A program made the translations under genes and the position numbers. This document shows, piece by piece, positions 36,616 to 46,975 of a stretch of 64,000 nt of DNA. Under the pieces are notes generated by a model, which made no database searches, was not told the origin of the DNA, and worked only from the letters and a program-made list of their open reading frames with translations. Positions within the stretch are counted from its first letter, which is position 1, and each line of letters opens with the position of its first letter. The stretch is from Paracamarosporium sp. OC-R06-R3 (lineage: Eukaryota; Ascomycota; Dothideomycetes; Pleosporales; Didymosphaeriaceae): positions 124,001 to 188,000 of the forward strand of contig JACVRA010000120.1 in NCBI GenBank assembly GCA_019828545.1. The letters run 5' to 3'.

Positions 36616-38700
36616 ATGTCCTCCTCATCAGTGCCATCATCCGCTGGCAAACAGTCTGCAAACATGGTGGGAACAGCAAACGCTGCCACTGCGGCCAAGC
36701 AAGCTGCTGCAAAGATGCACCGTCGCTCGCGCACAGGTAAGTCATGCTTTCTTGCTTTTGTGCAGGGATCCCCGCTCTTCGCACTTGCTAACGGTAACGC
36801 CGCAGGATGCTTCACATGTCGCTTGAGAAGAAAGAAGTGCGACGAAGCAAAGCCCTCGTGTCGCGCGTGCAAACACCTTGGATTACAATGTGAATACAAG
36901 CGACCGATATGGTGGAGCAGTGCAGACACAAGAAAGGGTCAAAAAGAGCGCATCAAGAACATCATCAAACGCACCAAGCTCCAGGAGAAGAGCCAACAAG
37001 GTGTTGCGATGAGCGCAACAACGCCGCCCGGCCTATGCCACTCTCTACCGACTTCCGATACCTATTCGGATGGGATTGGATGCACTCGTGCTCCATCGGT
37101 CGACTCACAAAATTCGTTAGACTACAACTTCAACGCGGTTTCGACGCCTGGTCTGTACGACTCGATGTCGATGCCACCGCCCATGTTCGCTCCCTCATTT
37201 CATCACCCTGGACAATTTGCGCCCTACGAAGTTGACATCAAGACCGAAAGCCAGCTGTTCATTGATGACATTCCGACCCGAAGAGATTCCACCATCTCGA
37301 CATTCAGCACTTACCAAACCCCCCCTGTCACCGGTCACCCCTTCCCCACAGAAAATTGGATACAGCAAGATTATTTCGAAAGTCGTCGGGAGTCTTTTGC
37401 AGAAGAGCCTCTGGACTTCCAAGTCTTTGATTTCCCTCATGCATCCTTCAGTCCGTCGCATCAAGCCACAATCCCAGTTGATGAGTGCGACCAGTACCTG
37501 CTCAACCATTTTATAGAGAACGTTGTGCGACTTGTTTTTCCCATCCTCGAAGTAAACCAACACGGTTCGGCACGTTCGGATATCATTCTCCCTGCATTGG
37601 CTTCCAACAAGACTTACCTTCACAGCTGTTTGAGCGTTGCCGCAGAGCACCTTAAGGCCACCGAGCGGATACAGGGTGAACAGATCGACCGAGACATCAT
37701 GAACCATCGCTATGAGGCAATCAAGGAACTGTGTGAAGCATTTCAACGCGACACCGACCACGCACAGACCCTCGAGGCTACGCTGGGCATGATTCTCTTC
37801 CAGTGTTCTGTCGGTCGCGCAGATGATGGTCTCGCGGCGGAGGTCGTAGGCGATGCCATTGATGTCAAGTGGCACTCGCACTTCATGGCCACCACTCAAT
37901 TGGCGCAGCGACTTGATCTCCCAGCGCAGCTTGTTGCCTTGAACGGTCAGCCCCACGCACAACCGCCCTTCAACATGACTCTCACGTCCTGGATCGACAT
38001 TCTCGGTGCGACTATGCTTGGTAGAACTCCCGTATTCGCGGACACGTACCGAGAGAAGTTGATCGCAGATTCGCCTTCCGGTCTCGCGGAACTCATGGGG
38101 TGCGATGACAGAATCATGTACTTGATCTCGGAAATCGCATGCCTCGAGGCACTCAAGATGGACAACATGGACGAGGTGCAGCTGTGCGCTCACATCAAGC
38201 ATGTTGGTGACCAGATCAGCCTCTCTGAACCTCCACCAGGCACTGTGAGGAACCCGTACTCCTCGACTGGTGCAATCCGGCCGAAGCAGCTCAGCACGAA
38301 CCTGACGGCAGTTTTCCGTTTAGCTGCCCGCATCTACCTATGCAGCTTGGTTCCGAATTTCGACCGCACCCAGGGAAGCGTGATTGCAAACATGGTGAAC
38401 GCTTTGAGCGATATCATGGAGTACGTTCCAGCAGGCCCTGATGGGTTCGACACCTCCCTGGTGTGGCCACTCTTGATTGCCGGCTCTGTATCGCTACCCA
38501 ACTCGCCTTTCCGCACAATGTTTTCGGAACGAGCCAACCGACTAGGCGAAGCCTCGGATTTTGGTTCATTTGGTAGGATGAAAGAGCTCCTCAAGGAAGT
38601 GTGGCGCGTCAACGACGAAGCCCTCGCAAACGGCGACAAACAATGTGTCCACTGGCGGGACACGATGCGACAAAAGGGCTGGGACTTTTTGTTGATCTAG
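36616..38700 (+). CDS. Zn2Cys6 transcription factor (possible Pro1/NosA-RosA class)
   Basis: Nuclear regulator of 671 aa from exons 36616-36736 and 36806-38700 (2,016 nt). The 69-nt intron is in frame, so unspliced reading also stays open, but removing it restores RRSRTGCFTCRLRRKKCDE. The zinc cluster cysteines are C42, C45, C52, C59, C62 and C69. It is followed by EYKRPIWWS and a basic IKNIIKRTKLQEK linker. A fungal-specific transcription-factor domain (DUF3468-like) fills about residues 290-665. The zinc cluster and the RPxWWS segment resemble my recollection of the Pro1/NosA/RosA regulators of sexual development, a tentative assignment. The retained-intron form would put 23 residues directly before the zinc cluster. 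Confidence 0.88.
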   Translation: MSSSSVPSSAGKQSANMVGTANAATAAKQAAAKMHRRSRTGKSCFLAFVQGSPLFALANGNAAGCFTCRLRRKKCDEAKPSCRACKHLGLQCEYKRPIWWSSADTRKGQKERIKNIIKRTKLQEKSQQGVAMSATTPPGLCHSLPTSDTYSDGIGCTRAPSVDSQNSLDYNFNAVSTPGLYDSMSMPPPMFAPSFHHPGQFAPYEVDIKTESQLFIDDIPTRRDSTISTFSTYQTPPVTGHPFPTENWIQQDYFESRRESFAEEPLDFQVFDFPHASFSPSHQATIPVDECDQYLLNHFIENVVRLVFPILEVNQHGSARSDIILPALASNKTYLHSCLSVAAEHLKATERIQGEQIDRDIMNHRYEAIKELCEAFQRDTDHAQTLEATLGMILFQCSVGRADDGLAAEVVGDAIDVKWHSHFMATTQLAQRLDLPAQLVALNGQPHAQPPFNMTLTSWIDILGATMLGRTPVFADTYREKLIADSPSGLAELMGCDDRIMYLISEIACLEALKMDNMDEVQLCAHIKHVGDQISLSEPPPGTVRNPYSSTGAIRPKQLSTNLTAVFRLAARIYLCSLVPNFDRTQGSVIANMVNALSDIMEYVPAGPDGFDTSLVWPLLIAGSVSLPNSPFRTMFSERANRLGEASDFGSFGRMKELLKEVWRVNDEALANGDKQCVHWRDTMRQKGWDFLLI

Positions 38701-39556
38701 GAGAATTTGGCCCTGCTGCTGGGCAGCACAGCATCCTTGTTCGTACGGCCAACCTCTCCGTATCCATTCTCTTCTTGTCGCGATTGCGTTACGCCTGGAC
38801 CCCTGGTACCACGGCGACGGCGCATCGCTTCTTTGCATATATTACCTTGACCACGCTTTATACCCACACTGTAATTTTTATACCGGGCGGATATTTGAAG
38901 GAGCTGGGACGGCATCGGCGGGAAAGGTGACTTCGAGCGACAGCATGTATCTACGGCGTTGGAGGAATCTCATGGTTGATGAAGTTTACGGCTGACTGGA
39001 TGTCCTGCAAGACATGGCAGGCAATCAGGTCTTGGGATCGGGCTGGACCAGGCATGCAGGAGCTAGTGCAGCTTCTGCGCATACAAAGTGTATCATATTT
39101 AAAGGGGTCCTGCAGGAGCTGAAGGGTGGCTCCGGGACCCCGCAGGTAGCAGTGAATGAAAGCTCGCGACACGTACTCTACCGCACGAGGTGAAGGTGCC
39201 GCTCCCGCCCTGGAGCTGTGTGATTGGTCGCCACGATGCGCGTTCTCCTCCTCCGCAAGTGGCGTCGACGGTGCTAAATATAGCGCGAGACCACCGGGTC
39301 GATTTCGAAGCTGCGCTGCACATCCACGGAAACGACTCTTGTATGCGGCACACACCTAGCGGGCTCAGCATCGCGGAGATCGTACCTCTGTGCAGATAGG
39401 CTCCTCGTCACCTGATCGTCTCGCATTGTCAGCGGCGGATACGGCAATTTCCCGTGTTCATTAACGTAGCACTTTAAAGTATCCGGCCCCCACCGTGTAT
39501 ACAGCAACGCCCGTCAGTAACGCGCTCCCGCCGCCCATTTCGTACTCGCCGCACAA
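38701..39556. other. Intergenic
   Basis: About 850 bp with no supported gene. It holds the 3' flank of the Zn2Cys6 gene and the promoter of the hypothetical protein at 39557. Confidence 0.45.
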
Positions 39557-40723
39557 ATGTCGAATCCGGCTGCGTACCCGCCGTTTCCTGCAGTCGACAC
39601 AGCGAACCGCCCAGGTGCTCTGGCGGACGAGGTCGAGTCGCCCAGCATATCGAGCACCAACGCCCTCGCCCGGTTCGAGTTCGAGGCAGGCCATGGCAGG
39701 GAAGGCACCAAGATCCTCATGGTAGAGTGGGAGGACGACGACACAACGCGCGGCGTCCGCGGCGAGTGGCACATCTCGTGGGAGGGCAAGGGCAAGACGA
39801 CGGTGCTACCGGCCGAGGACCAACCAAGCAACGACGTCAACCGCATCTACTTCATGCTCGCACCCGGCGTCGCCGTGCCCTCGAGCGTAACGCTGACGCA
39901 CCGGCCGCAGGACCCGGACAAGAAGCAAGTTGTATGGCACACGAACCCGCTGCCGGCGATATTTCCTCCCGAGCTGGGCGCATCGGCGCGGGCGACGGGG
40001 AGGAAGGGCATCCTCCACACCATCTGGGCGAAGAAGCGGCTGCAGGTGCTGCAGAGGGAGATCGAGGCCGAGTCGCAGAGCAACGTAGAGGGCATCGGGT
40101 TCTTGATGGCGGTGCAAGAGAAGGAGTGGATCGAGCAGACGTTCGGCGTCAACGCAAAGCCGGCAGGCCTCAGCATCCAGCTCGCCGAGCCGACGGTTGC
40201 GCCTCTGGGGCCTGCGAGCCCCCGTTCGCCGGGCGGCGGCCGCCTGATGGAGAAGCTGCGCGGCCTCAAGCTGGGCACCAGCGACAAGGACCTGACGGCA
40301 AAGACGGAGCCCGGCGAAGCTCCCTTTGCGAACCCGCTGTCGCCCGAGTCCTCCGACGTGGCCGTCTCGTCGTTTGCTGCTTTCAAGGGCAACAACCCCG
40401 CGACGCTGGCAGCCAAACCGCCGCAGCCACCGCAGCCACCGCAGCCCCCGCAACAGCAGCCCGCCCGAAAGGTCGCAGCACGCATCGAGCCACCTGCCGC
40501 CGTGGCACAGCAGCAGCACGCTGGCATGGCGTCGCTCAACGCCTTCGCCGCGCCCGAGGTGCCCGCGTTTCAGTCGCGCGGCGCCCCCTTGCCGGACGAC
40601 GACCACGACGACGGGCTGTTTGCGCTGCCCATCAGCCCCCGCAGCCCGGACATGGGCAAGAGCCCCTTCTCGTTTGCAGGCAGCGAGACGGCCAAGTATG
40701 TCAGCGGGGAACGTGCCTCGTAG
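39557..40723 (+). CDS. Conserved hypothetical fungal protein, Pro-rich C-terminus
   Basis: Single-exon gene encoding 388 aa. I do not recognise a named family. The N-terminal 170 residues look folded: a beta-rich segment (ARFEFEAGHGREGTKILMVEWEDD, then GEWHISWEGKGKTTVLP) leads into a helical part (HTIWAKKRLQVLQREIEAE). The C-terminal half is low complexity, with a (PPQ)n run at about residues 290-298 and SP/PRSP motifs that could be phosphorylation sites. No signal peptide or membrane segment is visible, so it is probably cytoplasmic or nuclear. High GC leaves long open frames on other frames and the opposite strand; this frame is chosen for its ATG context, balanced composition and ordered N-terminus. 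Confidence 0.75.
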   Translation: MSNPAAYPPFPAVDTANRPGALADEVESPSISSTNALARFEFEAGHGREGTKILMVEWEDDDTTRGVRGEWHISWEGKGKTTVLPAEDQPSNDVNRIYFMLAPGVAVPSSVTLTHRPQDPDKKQVVWHTNPLPAIFPPELGASARATGRKGILHTIWAKKRLQVLQREIEAESQSNVEGIGFLMAVQEKEWIEQTFGVNAKPAGLSIQLAEPTVAPLGPASPRSPGGGRLMEKLRGLKLGTSDKDLTAKTEPGEAPFANPLSPESSDVAVSSFAAFKGNNPATLAAKPPQPPQPPQPPQQQPARKVAARIEPPAAVAQQQHAGMASLNAFAAPEVPAFQSRGAPLPDDDHDDGLFALPISPRSPDMGKSPFSFAGSETAKYVSGERAS

Positions 40724-41166
40724 GGGGATAGGGGGGGGTGCGGGCGTTTTGGGTCACTGCTGCTTTGGCTGGGCTGGATTGGGATGGGATTGCTTGCCAT
40801 GGCGGCTTCTGTGCTGGCTTTGATGATACCTAGAGTACATAGCGATGACTGGAAAACGTCTTGCATGACGATATGAATAGCTTCGGCGCGGTAGAGCCTC
40901 GAGTAGCTGACGAATTGGACGATTACATGCACATGAAGTGCTTCCATGGCCTGCCTCCAGTGGCGCGTAGGAGCACGCGAACATCACGTGCCGGGCTTGG
41001 CGTGGGAACCTAAACTAGCGCGGCTCTGTCGACTTGCGCATCGACCTGACCAGTGCCGTCACTCAACCTCCACTGCAGTTGACTGTGGCGCTCTACGCAT
41101 TGCGCACACTGTTCTGTTTGGTTGACGCTGCCTACTCCGCAGATCCAAGGGTTCGTCTCGGCCGCC
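40724..41166. other. Intergenic, promoter of PRP39
   Basis: About 440 bp without a supported gene. An upstream acceptor-like CCGCAG just before the PRP39 ATG suggests the transcript may have a spliced 5' leader. Confidence 0.4.
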
Positions 41167-43267
41167 ATGTTTGTCAACGGGCGCGGCAGCATCGCGCAGG
41201 TGCACTACACGGGCGACGAAGCGGCCGCTGAGATTAAGAAGCTGCTCGACGCCGTGGTGCGTATTTGCCCCGGCCTTTGTGCCTCCCACACGCGCTGACA
41301 CAGAAGCAGGTTGAGAACGAAGATGAGTTCGAGCGCTGGGAAGCCTTGGTCACCCGCGCGACCGAACTTGAAGGCGGCGTCACGCGCAACTCCAGCCCTT
41401 CGTCCATCGAGTTGGTCCGCAATGCCTACAATTGCTTCCTCGCCAAGTTCCCGCTCTTCTTCGGATACTGGAAGAAATATGCCGACCTCGAGTTTGCCAT
41501 CGGTGGCACCGAGACGGCTGAGATGGTGAGTGCCAGTACGCAACCCCCTCGCAAGGCATGCGCTGACCAGGTCGCAGGTGTATGAGCGCGGTGTGTCGTG
41601 CATACCCAGCTCTGTCGACCTCTGGGCGCACTACTGCGCGTTCAAGATGGACACGAGCCACGACAACGACATCATTCGAGAGTAAGTCTAGCTTCCTTCC
41701 TTGAACCGGGAACTCAACCGCACCCGCAGCCGACGACAGAGCAGCTGCTGGCTAGCTTCGTGAGCACTCAGCGGCCAAGGAGCCGACATTCTCGCCGTTT
41801 ATTGCGCCGTTCACTGCCCACTGCCCCTCTCACTTGAGCACGACAAATACGGGGGATGTTCTTCGCACCGGAAGGGTTGTTTTGGTCATGTCACAAGACG
41901 TCGCGTTTCTCTACTGCAAGCTCACCCCTGCTCCCTCCTCCCATCCCGACACTTGCGTGTACTTGACTAACCACCGCTAACTCTCTAGTCTGTTCGAACG
42001 CGGTGCCCACTTCGTCGGTCTTGATTTTCAGGGCCACCCGTTCTGGGACAAGTACATTGAGTTCGAGGACCGAAACAACGAACCGGCTAGGGTCGCACAG
42101 CTCTATCGTCGCGTCTCGCAGATCCCCATGTACCAATTCTCTAGATACTACGAGAAGTTTCGCGCTTTGATCAACAGCAACACTGCAGTCACGGACCTTG
42201 CGGAGCCCGAGACGCTGGAAACGCTGCAGGCGGCCGTCGCTTCCGAAAATCAGGGTTTCGAGCGTTCGTCGCTTGAGCTCGACCGACAACTTCGCGGCAA
42301 ACTCGATCAATGGTACTACGAGGTCTATTCCCGTACCCAAGCCGATGTCACAGCTCGCTGGCCATTTGAGGAGAAGATTGAGCGAAGCTATTTCCATGTC
42401 ACCGATCTAAAGGACACCGAAGTCGAAAACTGGCGCAAGTACCTCGATTTCGAGGAGGCGCAGGGCGATTTCCACCGCACATGCTTTCTATATGAACGCT
42501 GCCTGGTGGCCTGTGCATTGTATGAAGAGTTCTGGCTGCGTTATGCGCGCTGGATGTTCTCACAGGAAAACAAGGAGGAGGACTGCCGACAAATTTACAT
42601 GCGGGCAAGCTGCATCTTTGTCCCGATTTCGCAGCCGACTATACGCCTGAATTGGGCTCGGTTCGAGGAGAAGCTGGGCCGCACCTTACTCGCGCATGAT
42701 ATTCACGAAGCAATTCTGGACCAGAATCCAGATCACGTTGAGACCATCATCTCACTCGCTGGTGTGGACCGCCGGCACGAAGGCGCAGATGCCGCGGTCA
42801 ACACGCTGGAGAAGTACATTGTGCAGCGCAATGCGCACGTAGGTGGCGTTTTGGCTGCAGAGCAGGCGCGCATCCTATGGCAGTCGAAGCGCGCCGTGGA
42901 TGAGGCCCGTCAGCTGTTCAAGGACAAGTCGGAGAAATTCCTGGAATCCAAGGAGTTCTGGCTAAAGTACATGGACTTTGAGATTGCGCAGCCGCCGAGC
43001 GACGAAGACGAAGCCCACAAGCGGATGAAGGAGATTCACGAGACGATCCGTGCAAAGGGCCGGTTCTCTGAAGAGGCATCAAAGGCGCTGTCGCACCACT
43101 ACATGGAGTATCTGATGGACCACGGGGGCAAGGACGCGGCGGACGAGTTCATGAAGCTCGACCGCGAGGTGAACGGGTATGTATCGTCCAAGAACATCGA
43201 ACTTCCTCACTCGAAACCTGCAACCAAGAAGCGGAAAAACAAGAATAAGAACGCGGCGGCGTCATGA
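41167..43267 (+). CDS. PRP39: U1 snRNP component Prp39 (HAT-repeat splicing factor)
   Basis: Nuclear pre-mRNA splicing factor of 562 aa that stabilises U1 snRNP at 5' splice sites. Exons: 41167-41256, 41310-41525, 41578-41681 and 41989-43267 (1,689 nt). The protein is built of half-a-TPR (HAT) repeats, seen as repeated aromatic blocks such as FFGYWKKYADLEF, VDLWAHYCAFKM, FWDKYIEFEDR, VENWRKYLDFEE, FWLRYARWMF, IRLNWARFEEK and FWLKYMDFEI. A Lys-rich tail (KKRKNKNKN) resembles a nuclear localisation signal. The ATG at 41167 has a GCCGCCATG context and begins a short N-terminus, so a further 5' exon cannot be excluded. The third intron (307 nt) is much longer than its neighbours. Confidence 0.92.
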
Positions 43268-44053
43268 CGTTGTGTCGGCGCAGAGGCATGTCGGTCTTGT
43301 TCTTCACGCTTGCTTAATCACTTGCCATGGTTCCTTTCCTCCATCTAAGCGTCGCATTTACCCATCTTACCTACCTACCTACCTACCTACCTACCTACCT
43401 ACATGTTATTAGTTATCCCCCCTGCGTTGCGTTGCGCGGTAGACAGTAAATGTAAACAACCTGTTCTTGCTTGGAGCCAGCAATCCGCTAACTTGTGCTG
43501 TGTCATAGTCGGAAGCGGAAGCGAGAGTTGGAAGATGAGGATGGGTACGAGGCTGGTGTTGTGGCACCGTTTGGAACGAAGATGGAAGACGAAGGATTGC
43601 CGCATGCGGGCGAAGGTGCCTAGTGGCGTGAGGTGTGGTGTGGTGTGGTGCGGTGCCATAGTCGTTGTCGTGGACATGGACATGGACTGTTACCGTAGGG
43701 CTCCAGCCATCAGGGACTGCATAGGGCGGTGCCAAGCCAGAAGAGGAAGGTCGATGTGCGCTCTGGTGGACAATTGCTATCTCCCGTATCAACGTGCCAT
43801 GAGATATTCGCAGACCCGCGATCGGCACCAACAATGATGCCATCCACCCCCGACTTTCGTGCTCATCCTTTTCCATGGCCATAGCTCCCGAGCTTCCCAA
43901 AGCGCCGCTCACGTAGTACAAAAGCACGTGTAGAGCAATCGGCGCGCCCGCCGATCGCGCTGCAGCAGGGGTCCAGCCGTGCCTTGCCTTGTGATGGATT
44001 CTTTTCTGGACGCGCTGCTCTCTTTCTTGCCTCTCCACGCGTTTCCCTCCACC
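43268..44053. other. Intergenic
   Basis: About 790 bp between PRP39 and the gamma-glutamyltransferase. No supported gene; it contains an ACCT repeat close to the PRP39 stop. Confidence 0.45.
43369..43402. repeat. ACCT tetranucleotide repeat
   Basis: Eight tandem CTAC/ACCT units in the 3' flank of PRP39. Confidence 0.88.
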
Positions 44054-45846
44054 ATGGCCCCTAGCTTGTACCAGGCTCTCACCGGCCTCCTGACGCTGCA
44101 GTCGGTCCTGGGAACCCCAATTGCGAGACCACAGTATGTCACGCCGCCCGCACTCGAGCCTGGCCACCTGGGTGCTGTCGCCTCCGAGAGCGACATTTGC
44201 AGCCGCATTGGGACCGAATTGCTGAAACAGGGCGGGAATGCGGCCGATGCGCTCGTGGGGACCGTGGCTTGTGTCGGTGTCATTGGCATGTATCATTCTG
44301 GTGCGTCTCTACATGCGTGTCTTTGGTGCACGACGGCTGATTCATGTCAGGCATTGGCGGCGGCGGCTTCATGATCGTCCGCGCACCCAATGGCACATAT
44401 GAATTCATCGACTTTCGGGAGACGGCCCCGGCCGCTGCTTTCGAAAACATGTACAAGGACAACGAGGAAGCCAGCCTGACGGGCGGTCTTGCATCCGGCG
44501 TGCCTGGCGAACTCCGAGGCCTCCAGCATCTGCACACAAACTACGGCGTGCTGCCTTGGTCTACCGTGCTGCTCCCAGCAGTCAAAGTCGCCCGCGAAGG
44601 CTGGACCGTGAACCAGGATCTCGTAAACTACATCAATTCGGCCATCGGCTCCACGGGCAACGCCACGTCCAACTTCCTCGTCAACGACGTCGACTTCGCC
44701 CTCGACTTTGCCCTCAAAGGCCGGCTGCTGAAGCTCAACGAGACCATCACGAGAAAGAGATATGCAGACACCCTCGAGACCGTCGCGCACGACGGCCCTG
44801 ATGCCTTCTACTCTGGCCCCATCGCCGAAGCCACCATCCGCGCCCTCCAAGCACGCAACGGCACCATGACACTCGATGATCTCAAAAACTACACCGTTGC
44901 CATCCGGAAGCCCTCGACAATCACGTACCGCGACTACAAACTCACGGCGTGTAGCGCGCCGTCGGGCGGCGAAGTCGCCCTCGCCATCCTCAAGATCCTC
45001 GAAGGCTACGCGGGCATCGGCAACCCTGCCAGCATCAACCTCACGACGCACCGCCTCGATGAAGCCATGAAGTTCGCCTACGGCATGCGCGCCGAGCTCG
45101 GCGACCCTCTCTTCCTCGACGGCATCGACGACTACCAAACCGCCATGATCTCTGACACGACAGCCGCCGAAATTCGCGCAAAGATAAGCGACACTCGCAC
45201 CTTCAACACATCTTACTACGACCCGAAGGGCCTAGAATCCCTTGAGACGCCAGGGACCTCGCATGTCGTGGCGGCCGACCACACCGGCCTGTCCATCAGC
45301 CTCACCACAACCATCAACACGCTCTTCGGCGCGAAGCTCGTGGTCCCCGAGACGGGGGTAATAATGAATAATGAAATGAACGACTTCTCCATCCCGAACG
45401 TCACGAATGCCTTCGGATATATACCTTCCCCAGCAAACTTCGTCCGCCCCGGAAAACGCCCCTTATCCTCCATTGCCCCCGTGATCGTCGAACACCTCAA
45501 TGCTACATCCCTCGCCTCCGCACTCTACCTCGCCATCGGCGCCGCAGGCGGGTCTCGCATTATTACCGCTACGGTGCAGAATATCCTGCACGTGTTGGAT
45601 GGGGGGATGGATGTCGCTGATGCACTGGCCCAGCCGCGGATCCACGATCAACTTGTGCCTGCGCAGGTCAGCTTCGAGTATGCGTTTGGGAACGAGACGA
45701 CTGCATTTTTGAAGGAGCTCGGGGCCAATGTGACGTGGGTTGCGCCGGGACAGAGTACAGCGCAAGGGCTGAGGAGGTTAGAGAACGGGACTTTTGAGGC
45801 AGCGGGGGAGCCGAGGCAGAAGAATTCTGGGGGTGTGGCTGTTTAA
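44054..45846 (+). CDS. Gamma-glutamyltransferase, secreted or vacuolar
   Basis: Ntn-hydrolase of 580 aa that cleaves the gamma-glutamyl bond of glutathione and transfers the group to water or amino acids. Exons 44054-44300 and 44351-45846 (1,743 nt). A signal peptide covers about residues 1-21 (MAPSLYQALTGLLTLQSVLG). The intron splits the conserved HSG-IGGGGFM segment. The catalytic nucleophile, exposed by autocleavage, is T385 in ETPGTSHVVAAD. Downstream substrate-loop motifs include VVPETGVIMNNEMNDFS and PGKRPLSSIAPV, and the family GAAGGSRI motif is intact. Many N-x-S/T sites fit passage through the secretory pathway. An in-frame ATG at 43994 exists, but its extension would bury the signal peptide. 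Length is typical for fungal enzymes. Confidence 0.94.
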
Positions 45847-46975
45847 GTCGAATTTGGGTTGGAAAGTCGGAATGGTAAGGTGAATGTATGTAGGTATATG
45901 TGCATGTATCTGACGTGTACTCTGTATATTTGGTGTATATGCGTACGTACGTAGATATATGGTCGACTTTGACGACGAACACATTATGACAATCAAAGCA
46001 AAGACGCAAGACGAACAAACATGACAACTCACACGCGGATTGATAAGTTTCTAGTCTAATCCTCGCTCGAACTTAGGCCAATGTTTAGAATTAAACCCGG
46101 CTCCGACGACACCCAAACGTTGCTGTCACCGTAGTTTTTGCTATTGTGTTAGTGAATGCGTAGTCAATCAGTAACAAAAACAATGTCAGAGCAGAGTAAA
46201 GCAAGATTTTTGAACAAACGTGCATATATTATATTTCCCCTTCCCATCCCATTTCATTCCATTCCGTCGTAATACACACACTAACTAGCTAATTCTCCAA
46301 GCCCAATCAGAGCATGCACCCTCTCTAAGACACACCCCAATCCGCTCACTCAAAACAACAAGAACAACAAGACAGCACGAAAAAAAAAATCAGCAGACTC
46401 GAACATCAGTCAGAACTAACACAAAAACCGGGGGAATCTCAATTCAACTCAACGAGCGCTTATATGCTGGTAATAAAGGCGACGTCAAAAGGGGTGGCAC
46501 GAAGCCGAGAACAGAGCCAAAACGGATCGCTCGCTCCATTCCCCTTTCCTCAAACCCAGAAAAAGGGAACAAGAAAAGTCGCAGAACATGCAAACCGCAA
46601 CGAATAAATGCAAAAACCGGCCAAGAGATAGGCAGATCGATAGCTGAAGGATAGCCCACAACGCCACAAATGATCAGCTCAAATCGTATTCCTGCATGAA
46701 GAATGCGAATACGTCCACCAAATAGGTAGGTGAAGGTGGCGAATATTACTCTGTATACATGAGAAAGCGCAGCGTGCAAGGGAGCGGCCATGGGCCTATG
46801 GATCCAGTCCTCGTCCCGGGATTAGAATCAAAAATTAAAGAGATAGGTAATACGTAGAGGTAGATGAATCTGTCCGTAATGGTGCGTGCATGGTCGTGAG
46901 TCTCAAGCGTGGTTCTTCGGCCAATCCTTAGATGTAAGTCCAGCGAACATAACATAATGGCTGTGCCTCGATGCC
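45847..46975. other. Intergenic between convergent genes
   Basis: About 1.1 kb of AT-rich sequence between two convergent stop codons. It carries both 3' UTRs and no supported gene. Confidence 0.5.

Noticed and set aside
37195..38202. 335-codon minus-strand ORF opposite the second Zn2Cys6 gene
   Set aside because: Shadow of the regulator's middle homology region, with no recognisable motif.
39727..40731. 334-codon plus-strand ORF and long minus-strand ORFs overlapping the hypothetical gene at 39557
   Set aside because: Arg/Gly/Ala-rich products typical of shifted frames in GC-rich coding DNA; the 39557 frame has balanced composition and an ordered N-terminal half.
43409..44296. 295-codon minus-strand ORF covering the gamma-glutamyltransferase start
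   Set aside because: His/Pro/Arg-rich low-complexity product, overlaps a secure gene on the other strand, and has no domain.
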